Counted from the stretch's first letter, positions 18,338 to 27,891 are shown. The stretch is 39,385 nucleotides of DNA from a bacterium BMS3Bbin13 (GCA_002897735.1 BDTW01000040.1:1-39385); one strand, 5' to 3'. Notes: a model not told the origin generated them from the sequence alone. Made by a program: numbers and translations.

Positions 18338-18919
18338 GTGGGCAGCCCCTATGCCGCAAACGCCGCAGTGTTCCTCATCAAGATCGTCTTCGGACTGTAC
18401 TTGACGGCGGTCCTGCTGCGCTTCCTGCTGGGCTGGTCGCGCGCCGACTTCTACAACCCGGTCTCCCAGTTCCTGGTGCGCGTGACGAACCCGCTGCTGG
18501 TCCCGCTACGACGCGTGATCCCGCCGCTCGGCCGGGTGGATCTCGCCTCGGTCCTGTTGCTGCTGGGCCTGAGCATGCTGGAATTCTGGCTGGCGGACCT
18601 GGCGCAGGGGCTCTCGGCGGCCCCCGCCGGCCTGGCGGTACTGGCATTCGCCAGTCTTCTGGACCTCACCCTGCGCATCTACCTGATCTCGATCCTGATC
18701 CAGGTAGTCCTGAGCTGGATGAACCCCGGGGCCTACAGCCCGGTAACGGCGCTGCTCTACAGCCTGAACGAGCCGCTGCTCGCCCCGGCGCGGCGTCTCC
18801 TCCCGCCGATCGGCGGTATGGACCTCTCGCCCCTGCTGGTGCTGGTCGCACTGCAACTCGCCTCGATCCTGCTGATCGCCCCGCTGCGTGATCTGGGTCT
18901 GGGCCTCGCCGGGGGCTGA
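18338..18919 (+). CDS. yggT: YggT family integral membrane protein
   Basis: Small inner-membrane protein of the YGGT family, which is a duplicated unit here: two similar halves, each with a membrane helix pair and a turn of the type NPxxxPLRRxxPPxGxxDL (around 18490-18540 and 18770-18825). 193 aa, four likely membrane segments. The start is a GTG 2 nt after the proC stop; no in-frame ATG exists nearby. Function is not settled; links to osmotic or potassium stress and to division proteins have been proposed for relatives. The proC-yggT-yggU order supports the assignment. Confidence 0.88.
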   Translation: MGSPYAANAAVFLIKIVFGLYLTAVLLRFLLGWSRADFYNPVSQFLVRVTNPLLVPLRRVIPPLGRVDLASVLLLLGLSMLEFWLADLAQGLSAAPAGLAVLAFASLLDLTLRIYLISILIQVVLSWMNPGAYSPVTALLYSLNEPLLAPARRLLPPIGGMDLSPLLVLVALQLASILLIAPLRDLGLGLAGG

Positions 18920-18932
18920 GCGCGCCGCGCCC

Positions 18933-19241
18933 ATGCGCGAGACACCCCGATGGTTCCGCTGGGACGGCACGGACCTGATTCTCCAGGTACGCGTGCAGCC
19001 GCGTGCCGCGCGCGACGAATTCGCGGGCGTGCACGAGGACCGCCTCAAGGTACGCCTCACCGCGCCGCCGGTGGAGGGACGTGCCAACGAACGATTGCGG
19101 CGTTACCTCGCCACGCGGTTTCGCGTAGCGTTCTCCGACGTGACCCTCCTCGGCGGCGAGCGCGGCCGGCTCAAACGCGTGCGCATCCACGGCGCGCGCG
19201 AACTGCCGCCGGAACTCGGCCTCGAAGCCGACCGGACTTAG
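18933..19241 (+). CDS. yggU: DUF167/YggU family protein
   Basis: Small conserved protein of the UPF0235 family, unknown function. About 102 aa. Family marks are LILQVRVQPRAARDEFAGV, LKVRLTAPPVEGRANERLRR (the best conserved block) and DVTLLGGERGRLKRVRI. I used the ATG at 18933, 13 nt after the yggT stop; an in-frame GTG inside yggT is less likely. It is the last gene of the yggS-proC-yggT-yggU run and converges on xthA 53 nt away. Confidence 0.88.
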   Translation: MRETPRWFRWDGTDLILQVRVQPRAARDEFAGVHEDRLKVRLTAPPVEGRANERLRRYLATRFRVAFSDVTLLGGERGRLKRVRIHGARELPPELGLEADRT

Positions 19242-19294
19242 CCCGACTCAGGAAGATTCAGGGGGTCAGCGGAATCCGGGGTCGATGCGTGAAT

Positions 19295-20083
19295 TCACGA
19301 GCGGCCCACACCCGGCTCCAGATCGTAGTCGATGATGAGCGGGGCGTGATCCGAGAACCGTTGCGCCTTGTAGATGCGCGCCGCGCGCACCGCCGCGCGC
19401 AGCCGCGGCGTGACGACCTGGTAGTCGATCCGCCAGCCCACGTTCTTCTCCCAGGCGCGCCCGCGGTTCGACCACCACGTATACTGCTCCGGGCGCGGGT
19501 CGACCACGCGAAAGGCGTCGACGTAGCGCATCGGGCCGAACAACTCGTCCATCCAGGCGCACTCCTCGGGCAAGAACCCGGAATTCTTCCGGTTCTCGCG
19601 CCAGTTCTTCAGATCGATCGGCTTGTGGGCGATGTTCCAGTCCCCGCACAGGATGTAGTCGCGCCGCTTGCGGCGCAGCGCGCGCAGAAACACCGCGAAA
19701 CGCTCCAGAAAGTCGAATTTGGCCGCTTGGCGCTCGGGTCCGGAGGAGCCGGAAGGCACGTATACCGAGGCGACGCTGAGGGAACCGAAGTCGGCCTGCA
19801 GATAGCGGCCCTCGGCATCGAAATCCGGCCAACCGAAACCGCGGACGACCCGGTCCGGTTCACGCCGGCAGTAGAGCGCCACACCGCTGTAGCCGCGCTT
19901 CTCGGCATCGAAGAAATAGGCGTGGTAGCCGCGAGGACGAAAACCGTCACCGTCGAGCTGGTGCTCCTGCGCCTTGGTCTCCTGCAGGCACACCACGTCG
20001 GCGCGCTGGTGCGCCAGCCAGCGGAAGAACCCCTTGCGGGCGGCGGAGCGGATCCCATTCACGTTCAGTGTGACGATGCGCAT
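19295..20083 (-). CDS. xthA: Exonuclease III family nuclease at the crc position
   Basis: Metal-dependent endonuclease/exonuclease/phosphatase fold, 262 aa. All expected catalytic residues are present: Asn in LNVNGIR, Glu35 in CLQETKA, Tyr108 (VYVPSG), Asp148 and Asn150 (GDWNIAHKPIDLKN), and the Asp-His pair 245-246 (SDHAPLI). It should act on abasic sites and 3' blocked ends in DNA repair. The protein also shares segments with Pseudomonas Crc (RRKR-R-DYI, NWRE, DYQV-TP). It sits divergent from pyrE, exactly the place of crc, yet Crc lacks the catalytic residues. The start at 20083 has GGAG about 6 nt upstream; the open frame extends 30 nt further. Repair enzyme is the most likely call. Confidence 0.9.
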   Translation of the reverse strand: MRIVTLNVNGIRSAARKGFFRWLAHQRADVVCLQETKAQEHQLDGDGFRPRGYHAYFFDAEKRGYSGVALYCRREPDRVVRGFGWPDFDAEGRYLQADFGSLSVASVYVPSGSSGPERQAAKFDFLERFAVFLRALRRKRRDYILCGDWNIAHKPIDLKNWRENRKNSGFLPEECAWMDELFGPMRYVDAFRVVDPRPEQYTWWSNRGRAWEKNVGWRIDYQVVTPRLRAAVRAARIYKAQRFSDHAPLIIDYDLEPGVGRS

Positions 20084-20180
20084 CCCGGTCTCCGGCCTCG
20101 AGCGTTCCCGCACGCCGCCTCAGGCGGTATGATACGCGAAACCGTTGCGGCTCCGCCCGCGCCATCGACCGGGCCCCGCC

Positions 20181-20834
20181 ATGGAACCCTACCAGCAGGA
20201 CTTCATCCGTTTCGCACTGGAGAGCGGCGCCCTGCGCTTCGGCCGCTACACCCTGAAATCGGGCCGGGTGAGCCCCTATTTCTTCAACGCCGGGCTGTTC
20301 AACACCGGCCGACGCATCGCACGCCTGGGGCGCTGTTACGCGGCGGCGATCGTCCATTCCGGCTTTGACGCGGATATGCTCTTCGGACCCGCCTACAAGG
20401 GCATCCCGCTGGTGACGGCGACCGCCGCCGCACTCGCCGATCATCATGCACGCGATCTGCCCTATGCCTTCAACCGCAAGGAGGTCAAGGACCACGGCGA
20501 GGGCGGCAACGTGGTGGGCGCGCCGCTCGCGGGCCGGGTGCTGATCGTCGACGACGTGATCACCTCCGGTCTGTCCGTGGAGGAGTCGGTGGCGATCATT
20601 CGCGCCGCCGGCGCCGCGCCGGCCGGCGTGGTCATCGCCCTCGACCGCCAGGAACGCGGTCGCACCGGATCCTCGGCGATCCGGGAGGTACAGGCGCGCT
20701 ACGACATCCCGGTGGTGAGCATCGTGACGCTGGCGGACTTGATCGCCTACCTCGGGGACGGCACCGGCGATCCCGACGTGCTGGCGGCGATCCGCCGCTA
20801 TCAGGCCGAATACGGAATCGACGCCGGGGTGTAG
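20181..20834 (+). CDS. pyrE: Orotate phosphoribosyltransferase
   Basis: Converts orotate + PRPP to orotidine monophosphate in pyrimidine synthesis. 217 aa from the ATG at 20181. Typical segments: the N-terminal [50 protein letters not shown] (flexible catalytic loop), and the PRPP motif [17 protein letters not shown]. Divergent from the exonuclease III/Crc-family gene, as crc and pyrE are in Pseudomonas. It is separated from the pyrRBC'K block by about 6 kb and read from its own region. Confidence 0.96.
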   Translation: MEPYQQDFIRFALESGALRFGRYTLKSGRVSPYFFNAGLFNTGRRIARLGRCYAAAIVHSGFDADMLFGPAYKGIPLVTATAAALADHHARDLPYAFNRKEVKDHGEGGNVVGAPLAGRVLIVDDVITSGLSVEESVAIIRAAGAAPAGVVIALDRQERGRTGSSAIREVQARYDIPVVSIVTLADLIAYLGDGTGDPDVLAAIRRYQAEYGIDAGV

Positions 20835-20885
20835 CGGACACGCCCATCCGGGCGCACCCGCTTCTTCAGCGGCGGTTCCCTGTGT

Positions 20886-22265
20886 TCATCGACGGGTCGG
20901 TTTACGGCGCGCCTCGACGAGGGGGCCGGCGGCTGCGGCGATACGCCCGCGCAGGTCGTCGGGCACACGGAATACGAAGGCGCGACCGCGCTTGCGCTGC
21001 TCCAGCAGGCCCCCCCCGGCGAGACGCAGCAGGTCGGTGCGCGCGGTCTGGGTGGTGACCCGGTGGGAGCGGCGGTGGCTCTCGACGGTATAGTCGTGCC
21101 CCGGATGGCGCAGGGCGTGGCTGAGCAGCGCCACTTGGCGGTGGTTCAGGTCAGCGGACAGGCCGGGCGCATGGCGCAGCAGGTTCTCGGCGCTGCGCCG
21201 TTCGACGGCCTTGCGGTCGAGGTATTCGTACAGCGCGGCGATGGCCTGCTCGATGACGCCGAGCTGGTGAATGATGAAATAGGTCGCGTCGTTGTCATCG
21301 GTCTCGGTGTACAGATAGGCGCGGCTGTAGCGGGCGGGGGCCCGTCTGAGCAGGCGCGATATGGAGACGTATTCCAACAGCCAATAGCCGTCGCGCGCCA
21401 GGCTCCAGTAGAACAGGGCACGCGCCGTGCGGCCGTTGCCGTCCACGAAGGGATGGTCGTAACCGAGCATGAAGTGGAGCAGGATCGCGCGGATCACCGG
21501 ATGCACGAAGGGCTCGGCGTCGTCGGCGCGGTCGGCGAAATCGCACAGGGCCGCCAAGCGCGCCGGCAGGTCCGCCGCCGCGGGCGGATCGTGCAGGACA
21601 TTGACGTGTTGGGCGTCCACCACCTGCACCCGTTCGCCCTCCACCCGCAGGCGGCCGGCGGCGCCCGGGTCATCCAGGGTGTCCGCGGTGACGATGCGGT
21701 GCAGTTCCAGAACACGCTCCGGCGTGAAGGGTTCCGCGCGCAGCTCGCGGATCCGCTCCATCGCCTGGAAATTATTGAAGATCATGCGCTCGCTGCGATT
21801 GCGCGGCCGGCGCCCGGAGCGCAGCATGGCCTTGGCCTCCTCGCGGGTGGTGGCCGCACCTTCGAGCTGACTGGAGGTGATGGCCTCCTCGATGAGCGAG
21901 CTGACCAGATAGCGGTCGCGATCCTCCCCCGAGACGACCGGGGATTCCATACTCAGGCTGCCGGCGGCACGGCGGTCGATGTTGTGCAGCGCCCGCAACA
22001 CCGGGTCGGGCATGCCGAACCTCATGGGTCCGCCGTGCTTGTCCCGAAACGGCAGCACCTTGAGCAGCCCTGCGCGCGCCAGCTTGATCCCCGCCCACCA
22101 GTCCTCGTGGCTCAGTCCCTCCGGCGGGGGCCGGTGGCGCAGTTCGTCCCAATGCAGATAGCGCCCACTCACCAACGGGTCGGCGGCGTGCACGGCGTCC
22201 GGTCCGCGGCGCAGCAGTTCGGACAGCAGCCGCTCCATGGGTGGGGGCGACAGGGGAATCTTCAT
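20886..22265 (-). CDS. Fic-domain protein with N-terminal inhibitory helix and C-terminal winged helix
   Basis: Fic proteins usually transfer AMP from ATP to a target side chain. This 459-aa protein has a Fic_N-type front part and an inhibitory motif SSQLEG at 131-136, matching (S/T)xxxE(G/N). The full catalytic motif HPFVDGNGRTAR is at 271-282, and a C-terminal winged-helix region is around 380-445 (SHRVTTQTARTDLLRLAGGG). The inhibitory helix before the core marks a class II Fic enzyme, so activity should be held back until relieved. The gene is alone, between pyrE and argB, with an AT-rich promoter full of inverted repeats that points to autoregulation through its own DNA-binding end (inference). 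Target unknown. The start ATG at 22265 could also be the Met 27 nt later. Confidence 0.88.
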   Translation of the reverse strand: MKIPLSPPPMERLLSELLRRGPDAVHAADPLVSGRYLHWDELRHRPPPEGLSHEDWWAGIKLARAGLLKVLPFRDKHGGPMRFGMPDPVLRALHNIDRRAAGSLSMESPVVSGEDRDRYLVSSLIEEAITSSQLEGAATTREEAKAMLRSGRRPRNRSERMIFNNFQAMERIRELRAEPFTPERVLELHRIVTADTLDDPGAAGRLRVEGERVQVVDAQHVNVLHDPPAAADLPARLAALCDFADRADDAEPFVHPVIRAILLHFMLGYDHPFVDGNGRTARALFYWSLARDGYWLLEYVSISRLLRRAPARYSRAYLYTETDDNDATYFIIHQLGVIEQAIAALYEYLDRKAVERRSAENLLRHAPGLSADLNHRQVALLSHALRHPGHDYTVESHRRSHRVTTQTARTDLLRLAGGGLLEQRKRGRAFVFRVPDDLRGRIAAAAGPLVEARRKPTRR

Positions 22266-22274
22266 GAGATTGGC

Positions 22275-22363
22275 AAGTTAATGCTGAATTTTCCAGAATT
22301 AGCAATTGGCTGGCAGTTTAACAGATAACTGCTAATTCTTGTCAAGTTAGCAATTCATTTGCC
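22275..22363 (-). promoter_or_regulatory. Promoter and operator array of the fic gene
   Basis: On the minus strand there is a perfect -35 TTGACA (22340-22345), with GTTAAA at 17-nt spacing or TAAACT at 19-nt spacing as -10. A perfect 9-bp inverted repeat, GAATTAGCA (22296-22304) and TGCTAATTC (22330-22338), encloses the -10 area. The half-site TTAGCAATT recurs directly at 22299-22307 and 22347-22355, and a weaker copy lies near 22277-22290. The stretch is much more AT-rich than its surroundings. Such half-sites around a promoter fit binding of a repressor. Confidence 0.6.
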
Positions 22364-22420
22364 GTTGGCACGCCGACCAAGCCGAAGCCTGCCGCCTACA
22401 GGTGCAGACGGTCGGAGACC

Positions 22421-22467
22421 GGATCGGGGATCGGGGATCGGGATCGGGGATCGGGGATCGGGGATCG
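22421..22467. repeat. Heptamer tandem repeat GGATCGG (about seven copies)
   Basis: Seven copies of a 7-nt unit with GATC at the core follow each other, one of them shortened to 6 nt. They lie in the gap between the argB stop (22496) and the fic promoter. The unit is not in a gene I accept. It looks like a slippage-prone simple repeat; the seven GATC sites would also be Dam sites if that methylase is present. Confidence 0.75.
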
Positions 22468-22495
22468 AGCGAAGGGACTCCGGCCCCGTGCCGGA

Positions 22496-23431
<936 letters not shown>

Positions 23432-24817
23432 TCAGAAGGGCAGCGCGAGCCCGGGCTCGACGGCCAGCATCTGACGACGGAAGATCTCCTGGATGCGGTG
23501 CAGTCCGGCCTCGTCCTCGGCCTCGAAGCGCAGCACCAGGCACGGCGTGGTATTCGAGGCGCGCACCAGGCCCCAACCGTCGGTGAAATCGGCGCGCACG
23601 CCGTCGATGGTGCGCACGACGGCACCCTCGAAGTGCGCCTCACGGACGAACCGTTCCATGAACCGGAAGTGCCCGCCCTCGCTCATCTCGACGCGCAGCT
23701 CCGGAGTGTTGACGCTGTCGGGCAAGGCCCCGAAGACCGCGCTCGGATCGCGCCGGTCGGCCGCGAGCACTTCGAGCAGCCGCGCCGCCGTGTACAGGGC
23801 GTCGTCGAAGCCGTACCAGCGCTCCTTGAAGAACACGTGCCCGCTCATCTCGCCGGCGAGCAGCGCGCCGGTCTCGCGCATACGCGCCTTGATCAGCGAG
23901 TGCCCGGTCTTCCACATTTCCGGTTCCCCACCGGCGGCGCGGATCGTCGCGTCCAGGTGGCGGCTGCATTTTACGTCATAGAGGATGCGCGCACCGGGGT
24001 TGCGCGCGAGCACGTCGACGGCGAGCAGCATCAGCAGCCGATCGGGCCAGATCACCCGCCCGTCGCGGGTCAATACGCCGAGGCGGTCACCGTCGCCGTC
24101 GAAGGCGAGCCCCAGGTCGGCGTCGCCGGCGAGCACGGCCGCCCGGAGCGCCTCCAGGTTCTCCGGTACGCTCGGGTCCGGGTGGTGATTGGGGAAGTGC
24201 CCGTCCACGTCGCAGTAGAGTTCGGTGACCTCGCAGCCAAGCGCGCGCAGCAGCTGCGGGGCCGCGACGCCCGCCACACCGTTGCCGCAGTCGACCACCA
24301 CGCGCAGCGGGCGGGCGAGCCGTACGTCGCTCGTGATGCGCTCGATGTAGGCCGGCAGCACGTCCTGCGTGCGCCGGCGGCCGGGCGCCTCGTGCAGGTC
24401 GCCGGACTCGATGCGCCGCCGCAGGTCCTGGATACCGCCCTCGGCGAGGGTGTCGCCGGCGACCATGATCTTGAGCCCGTTGTAGTCGGGCGGATTGTGG
24501 CTGCCGGTGAGCATCACGCCGGTGCCGCTGCCGAACTCGCAGACCGCGAAGTAGAGCACCGGCGTGGGCACCAGCCCGATGTCCACGACCTCGAGCCCGG
24601 TCGCCTCCAGCCCCGCCCCGAGCGCCGCCGACAGCTCCGGCCCGGACAGGCGCCCGTCGCGACCGAGGAACGCGCGCGTCTCCCCGCGCTCGACGGCGAC
24701 GCTGCCGATCGCCCGGCCGATGGCGTGCACGCCCTCCGCGGTCAGTGTACGCCCGGCGATGCCGCGGATATCGTAGGCGCGGAAGATTGACGGCGGAATC
24801 TTGGTGGCGGCGTTCAT
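23432..24817 (-). CDS. algC: Phosphomannomutase/phosphoglucomutase (AlgC)
   Basis: Alpha-phosphohexomutase that interconverts 6- and 1-phosphates of mannose and glucose, feeding LPS and exopolysaccharide precursors. 461 aa. The four-domain family marks are all here: RAYDIRGIAG at the N-terminus, the phosphoserine loop GVMLTGSHNPPDYNG with Ser106, the metal loop AFDGDGDRLGVL, and the sugar loop GEMSGHVFFKERWYGFDDAL. A C-terminal phosphate site sits near VRASNTTPCLVLRFE. The ATG at 24817 has AGGG 7 nt upstream; the open frame continues upstream without support. Confidence 0.95.
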   Translation of the reverse strand: MNAATKIPPSIFRAYDIRGIAGRTLTAEGVHAIGRAIGSVAVERGETRAFLGRDGRLSGPELSAALGAGLEATGLEVVDIGLVPTPVLYFAVCEFGSGTGVMLTGSHNPPDYNGLKIMVAGDTLAEGGIQDLRRRIESGDLHEAPGRRRTQDVLPAYIERITSDVRLARPLRVVVDCGNGVAGVAAPQLLRALGCEVTELYCDVDGHFPNHHPDPSVPENLEALRAAVLAGDADLGLAFDGDGDRLGVLTRDGRVIWPDRLLMLLAVDVLARNPGARILYDVKCSRHLDATIRAAGGEPEMWKTGHSLIKARMRETGALLAGEMSGHVFFKERWYGFDDALYTAARLLEVLAADRRDPSAVFGALPDSVNTPELRVEMSEGGHFRFMERFVREAHFEGAVVRTIDGVRADFTDGWGLVRASNTTPCLVLRFEAEDEAGLHRIQEIFRRQMLAVEPGLALPF

Positions 24818-24898
24818 CGGCGACCCTACCCCCTGAATACGAATGGCGCTGAACTTATGGCTCCGACTGTTGAAGCCGGCCCGAACAGCGTTGAGTTG

Positions 24899-24951
24899 AG
24901 CCACGGAACGCACGGAAAAACATTGTGTCCTTCTCCGTAGGTTCCGTGGCT
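24899..24951. repeat. Long stem-loop between dut and algC
   Basis: An 18-nt arm (24899-24916) pairs with 24934-24951 at 16 of 18 positions, including a perfect outer 11-bp match AGCCACGGAAC / GTTCCGTGGCT. The loop is 17 nt. It lies in the 204-bp gap between the same-strand genes dut and algC and is not in a gene. It may be a transcript-end hairpin for dut or a small palindromic repeat element. There is no U-run after it on the minus strand. Confidence 0.6.
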
Positions 24952-25021
24952 ATCTTTTCCCGATATGGGCCGCAGTGAATACCATTCCCGGCCCCTTCCC
25001 GGAAACCCGCGCGGCGACCTG

Positions 25022-25480
25022 TCACAAGCGCCCGGAGTGGCCGAAGCCCCCGGCGCCGCGCGCGCTCGCCTCGAATTCCTCCACGCGCTCGAAGCGCGCC
25101 TGCACCACCGGCATGAACACCATCTGCGCGATGCGCTCGCCGATCTCGATCGTGAACGGCGCGCCGCCCCGGTTCCAGCACGAGACGAACACCTGACCCT
25201 GGTAGTCGGAGTCGATCAGCCCCACCAGATTGCCGAGCACGATCCCGTGCTTGTGACCCAACCCCGAGCGCGGCAACAACACCGCCGCGAGACCGGGGTC
25301 GTCGATATGGATCGCGATGCCGGTGGGGATCAGCGTGGTTTCGCCCGCGGCGAGCGTGATCGGCGCGTCCAGGCAGGCGCGCAGATCCAACCCCGCGGCA
25401 CCCGCGGTGGCGTAGTCCGGCGGCGGGATCTCACGCCCGATTCTGGGATCGAGGACCTTGAGCTGTACGGTTCTTGGCAT
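25022..25480 (-). CDS. dut: dUTP diphosphatase
   Basis: Trimeric dUTPase: dUTP to dUMP + pyrophosphate, which keeps uracil out of DNA and supplies dUMP. 152 aa. The five motifs appear in order: [10 protein letters not shown] (1), [17 protein letters not shown] (2), [11 protein letters not shown] with the Asp and Tyr (3), [13 protein letters not shown] (4), and the C-terminal [10 protein letters not shown] (5). Its first 50 nt overlap the end of coaBC, so the two are translated from one message; the coaBC-dut-algC-argB order is the Pseudomonas one. Confidence 0.96.
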   Translation of the reverse strand: MPRTVQLKVLDPRIGREIPPPDYATAGAAGLDLRACLDAPITLAAGETTLIPTGIAIHIDDPGLAAVLLPRSGLGHKHGIVLGNLVGLIDSDYQGQVFVSCWNRGGAPFTIEIGERIAQMVFMPVVQARFERVEEFEASARGAGGFGHSGRL

Positions 25481-26678
25481 GATAGCGTTCCACCATCAGG
25501 GCGATGAGCCGGCGCGCGAGGCGCTCCTTCGGTGCGTTCGGCAACGAGGCGCCGCCGCCTTCCCAGACCACTTCCAGGGCGTTGTCCGCGACCTCGAAGC
25601 CGCGCCCCTCTCCGACCCGGTTGGCGGCCACCATGTCGAGCCCCTTGGCCATGCGCTTGGCGCGCGCATTCTCGATCAGGCGTTCGGTCTCGGCGGCAAA
25701 ACCCACGCTGAACGGGGGCCGCGTGCGCGCCGCCACCTCGGCCAGGATATCCGGCGTGCGCGCCAGGCGCAGCATCCACGGATCGGGACCCTTCTTGATC
25801 TTCTGCACCGCCGGGCGCTCGACGGTGTAGTCGGCGACCGCCGCCGCCCCGATGAAGATATCGGCCTGCGCGACCCGTTCGAGCACCGCCGCATGCATCT
25901 GCGCCGCGCTCTCCACGCTCACCCGCGTCACCTCCGGGGGCGCGTCGAGCGCCGCCGGGCCGCTCACCAGGATCACCCGCGCGCCGGCCTCGGCGGCGGC
26001 CGCAGCCAACGCGTAGCCCATGCGCCCGGAGCTGCGGTTGCTCAGGAAACGTACCGGATCGAGCGCCTCGCGCGTCGGGCCCGCCGTGATCAGCACCGTC
26101 ACACCCGCCAAGATCCCCGGCGTTCCCGGCGCAAACAACTCCTCGAGCCGCTCCACGAGCGCCGACGGCTCCAGCATGCGCCCGGCGCCGGTCTCGCCGC
26201 ACGCGAGATCCCCCTCGGCCGGTCCCCAGATATGCGCTCCCCGGGAGGCCAGCGTTTCGCGGTTGGCCTGCGTGGCCGGGTGCGACCACATCACGTGGTT
26301 CATGGCCGGGGCCAGCGCGAGCGGCGCGGTACTCGCCAGGCACAGCGCCGCAAGCAGATCGTCGGCACGCCCCAGTGCCAGACGCGCCAAGGTGTCGGCG
26401 GTCGCCGGAGCGATCAGGATCGCGTCGGGCCAGCGCGCGAGGCGGATGTGGCCCATGCCCGCCTCGGCATCCGCGTCCAGGAGATCGCGGTGTACGGGAT
26501 GCCCGGACAGGGCCTGGAAACTGAGCGGGGTCACGAAGGCGGCGGCGGCCTCGGTCATGACCACCCGCACCTCGGCGCCGGTCTCGCGCAGGCGCCGTAC
26601 GAGGTCGCACGCCTTGTAGGCGGCGATGCCGCCGCTGACCCCGAGCAGGATCCGCTTGTTGGAGAGCCGTGCGTCCAT
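25431..26678 (-). CDS. coaBC: Bifunctional phosphopantothenoylcysteine decarboxylase/synthetase
   Basis: Two steps of coenzyme A synthesis in one protein: CoaB joins cysteine to phosphopantothenate with CTP, and CoaC decarboxylates the product with FMN. 415 aa. The CoaC half has [12 protein letters not shown] at the start, the active-site His77 (GHIRLARW), PAMNHVMW at about 124-131 and Cys160 in [13 protein letters not shown]. The CoaB half begins near residue 190 with [20 protein letters not shown] and includes [21 protein letters not shown] and the KIKKGPDP lysine loop. The start at 26678 fits the family; the open frame upstream is not supported. It diverges from radC. Confidence 0.96.
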   Translation of the reverse strand: MDARLSNKRILLGVSGGIAAYKACDLVRRLRETGAEVRVVMTEAAAAFVTPLSFQALSGHPVHRDLLDADAEAGMGHIRLARWPDAILIAPATADTLARLALGRADDLLAALCLASTAPLALAPAMNHVMWSHPATQANRETLASRGAHIWGPAEGDLACGETGAGRMLEPSALVERLEELFAPGTPGILAGVTVLITAGPTREALDPVRFLSNRSSGRMGYALAAAAAEAGARVILVSGPAALDAPPEVTRVSVESAAQMHAAVLERVAQADIFIGAAAVADYTVERPAVQKIKKGPDPWMLRLARTPDILAEVAARTRPPFSVGFAAETERLIENARAKRMAKGLDMVAANRVGEGRGFEVADNALEVVWEGGGASLPNAPKERLARRLIALMVERYHAKNRTAQGPRSQNRA

Positions 26679-26788
26679 TCCGGCCAAAGTGTACCAGAAA
26701 CCCCGTCGGCACCCGGCCGGACTATCGGCCGGCGCCCCGTGCAGGTTAGAATTCCGCCCGCGATGACTGCCACAAGGAGGTGGCACCC

Positions 26789-27463
26789 ATGTCCATCCGT
26801 GACTGGCCGGCGGCCGAGCGGCCGCGGGAGAAGTTGCTTTTGCGCGGGGCCGGTGCACTTTCCGACGCCGAGCTGCTGGCCATCTTCCTGCGTACCGGAC
26901 GCCGCGGCAGCACCGCCCTCGATCTCGCCCGCGAGTTGCTGACGGCCCTCGGCGGGTTGCGGCCCCTCCTCGATGCCCCCCGCGAGCGTCTGTGCGCGAC
27001 TCCGGGGCTCGGCAGCGCCAAGTTCGTCCAGCTTCAGGCCGCGCTCGAACTGGCGCGGCGCCACCTGGAGGCCGGGCTGATGCGCGAGGCGGCGCTGCGC
27101 AACCCGGCCGACACGCGCCGCTATCTCCTGGCGCGGATGCGCGGCCACCACCGCGAGGTCTTCGCGTGCCTGTTCCTGGACACCCGCCACCGGGTGATCG
27201 CCTACGAGGAGCTGTTCTTCGGCACCCTGGCCGCCGCCAGCGTCCACCCCCGCGAGGTGGTGCGCCGCGCCCTGGAACGCCACGCGGCGGCAGTCATCCT
27301 GGCCCACAACCACCCCTCGGGGGTGGCCGAACCCAGCCGCGCGGATGAGGCCCTGACCCGGCGCCTGCGCGATGCACTCGACCTGATCGACATCCGGATC
27401 CTGGACCACCTGGTAATCGGCGACCGGGAGGTGGTCTCCTTCGCCGAACGGGGACTGCTGTAG
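26789..27463 (+). CDS. radC: RadC family JAMM-domain protein
   Basis: RadC-type protein, 224 aa, named for a supposed DNA repair role that has been doubted; molecular function is open. An N-terminal helix-hairpin-helix region (about 60-85, [19 protein letters not shown]) precedes the metallo-isopeptidase-like MPN/JAMM domain. The metal motif is intact: His173 and His175 in [17 protein letters not shown] and Asp186. The start is the ATG at 26789, which has AAGGAGG 8 nt upstream. It is divergent from coaBC and followed by a palindromic element and rpmB, matching the conserved radC-rpmB-rpmG order. Confidence 0.94.
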   Translation: MSIRDWPAAERPREKLLLRGAGALSDAELLAIFLRTGRRGSTALDLARELLTALGGLRPLLDAPRERLCATPGLGSAKFVQLQAALELARRHLEAGLMREAALRNPADTRRYLLARMRGHHREVFACLFLDTRHRVIAYEELFFGTLAAASVHPREVVRRALERHAAAVILAHNHPSGVAEPSRADEALTRRLRDALDLIDIRILDHLVIGDREVVSFAERGLL

Positions 27464-27465
27464 GA

Positions 27466-27555
27466 AAAAATAGGGGACAGACCACGGTTTTATCGACAGA
27501 GTGTCGAGTGCTTCGAAAGGAATTGGGATAAAACCGTGGTCTGTCCCCTATTTTT
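27466..27555. repeat. Palindromic element, copy 1: 29-bp perfect inverted repeat
   Basis: Arms 27466-27494 and 27527-27555 are perfect complements over 29 bp with a 32-nt loop; the core is GGGGACAGACCACGGTTTT. It starts 2 nt after the radC stop. The right arm ends in a T-run, so it could also serve as an intrinsic terminator for radC. A second copy lies after rpmG. The shape and repeated core suggest a REP-like element moved by a RAYT-type transposase, which is not in the window. Confidence 0.85.
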
Positions 27556-27566
27556 CTTTTTCGTTC

Positions 27567-27595
27567 TTGTGCCCTGGCCGCCCCTCTGCTATAAA
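27567..27595 (+). promoter_or_regulatory. Promoter of rpmB-rpmG
   Basis: TTGTGC (27567-27572) and TATAAA (27590-27595) are spaced by exactly 17 nt, with TG one base before the -10 (extended -10). Transcription would begin about 34 nt before the rpmB ATG. It lies just after the palindromic element, so the ribosomal protein genes have their own start even if radC read-through stops there. Confidence 0.6.
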
Positions 27596-27635
27596 GATCG
27601 GCTCACGCTGCCAGTGGCTACACGGGGTCGGAAGC

Positions 27636-27872
27636 ATGTCCAGGATCTGTCAGGTGACCGGAAAGGGTCCCATCACCGGGAACAACGTCTCGCACGCCAA
27701 CAACAAGACGCGGCGGCGGTTTCTGCCCAATCTGCACTACCAGCGCTTCTGGGTGGAGAGCGAGCGGCGTTGGGTGCGCCTGCGAGTGTCTCGGCAGGGT
27801 ATGCGCGTCATCGACAAGCTGGGCATCGATCGGGTCCTGACCGACCTGCGGACCCGCGGCGAGAAGGTCTGA
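27636..27872 (+). CDS. rpmB: Ribosomal protein bL28
   Basis: Large-subunit ribosomal protein, 78 aa, the exact usual length. It begins [20 protein letters not shown] and continues with [40 protein letters not shown] lies toward the end. It is the zinc-free form: only one Cys near the start and no CxxC pairs. rpmG follows after 19 nt, the conserved pair. Confidence 0.98.
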   Translation: MSRICQVTGKGPITGNNVSHANNKTRRRFLPNLHYQRFWVESERRWVRLRVSRQGMRVIDKLGIDRVLTDLRTRGEKV

Positions 27873-27891
27873 ACGGAAAGGAGAGCGCATC

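Noticed and set aside
19288-19299. Palindrome CGTGAATTCACG at the end of xthA
   Set aside because: A perfect 12-bp palindrome at the xthA stop, but too short for a terminator stem and without context for an operator; probably chance.
20841-20854. Small hairpin CGCCC-ATCC-GGGCG between pyrE and fic
   Set aside because: Only 5 bp and no T-run; such stems are frequent by chance at this GC level.
22421-22467. Possible CRISPR array or origin iterons
   Set aside because: The units are 7 nt, contiguous, without spacers, and no cas or replication gene is near.
25431-25480. coaBC and dut overlap by 50 nt as a possible frameshift
   Set aside because: Both proteins are complete with full motif sets at the overlapping ends; it is a genuine overlap.
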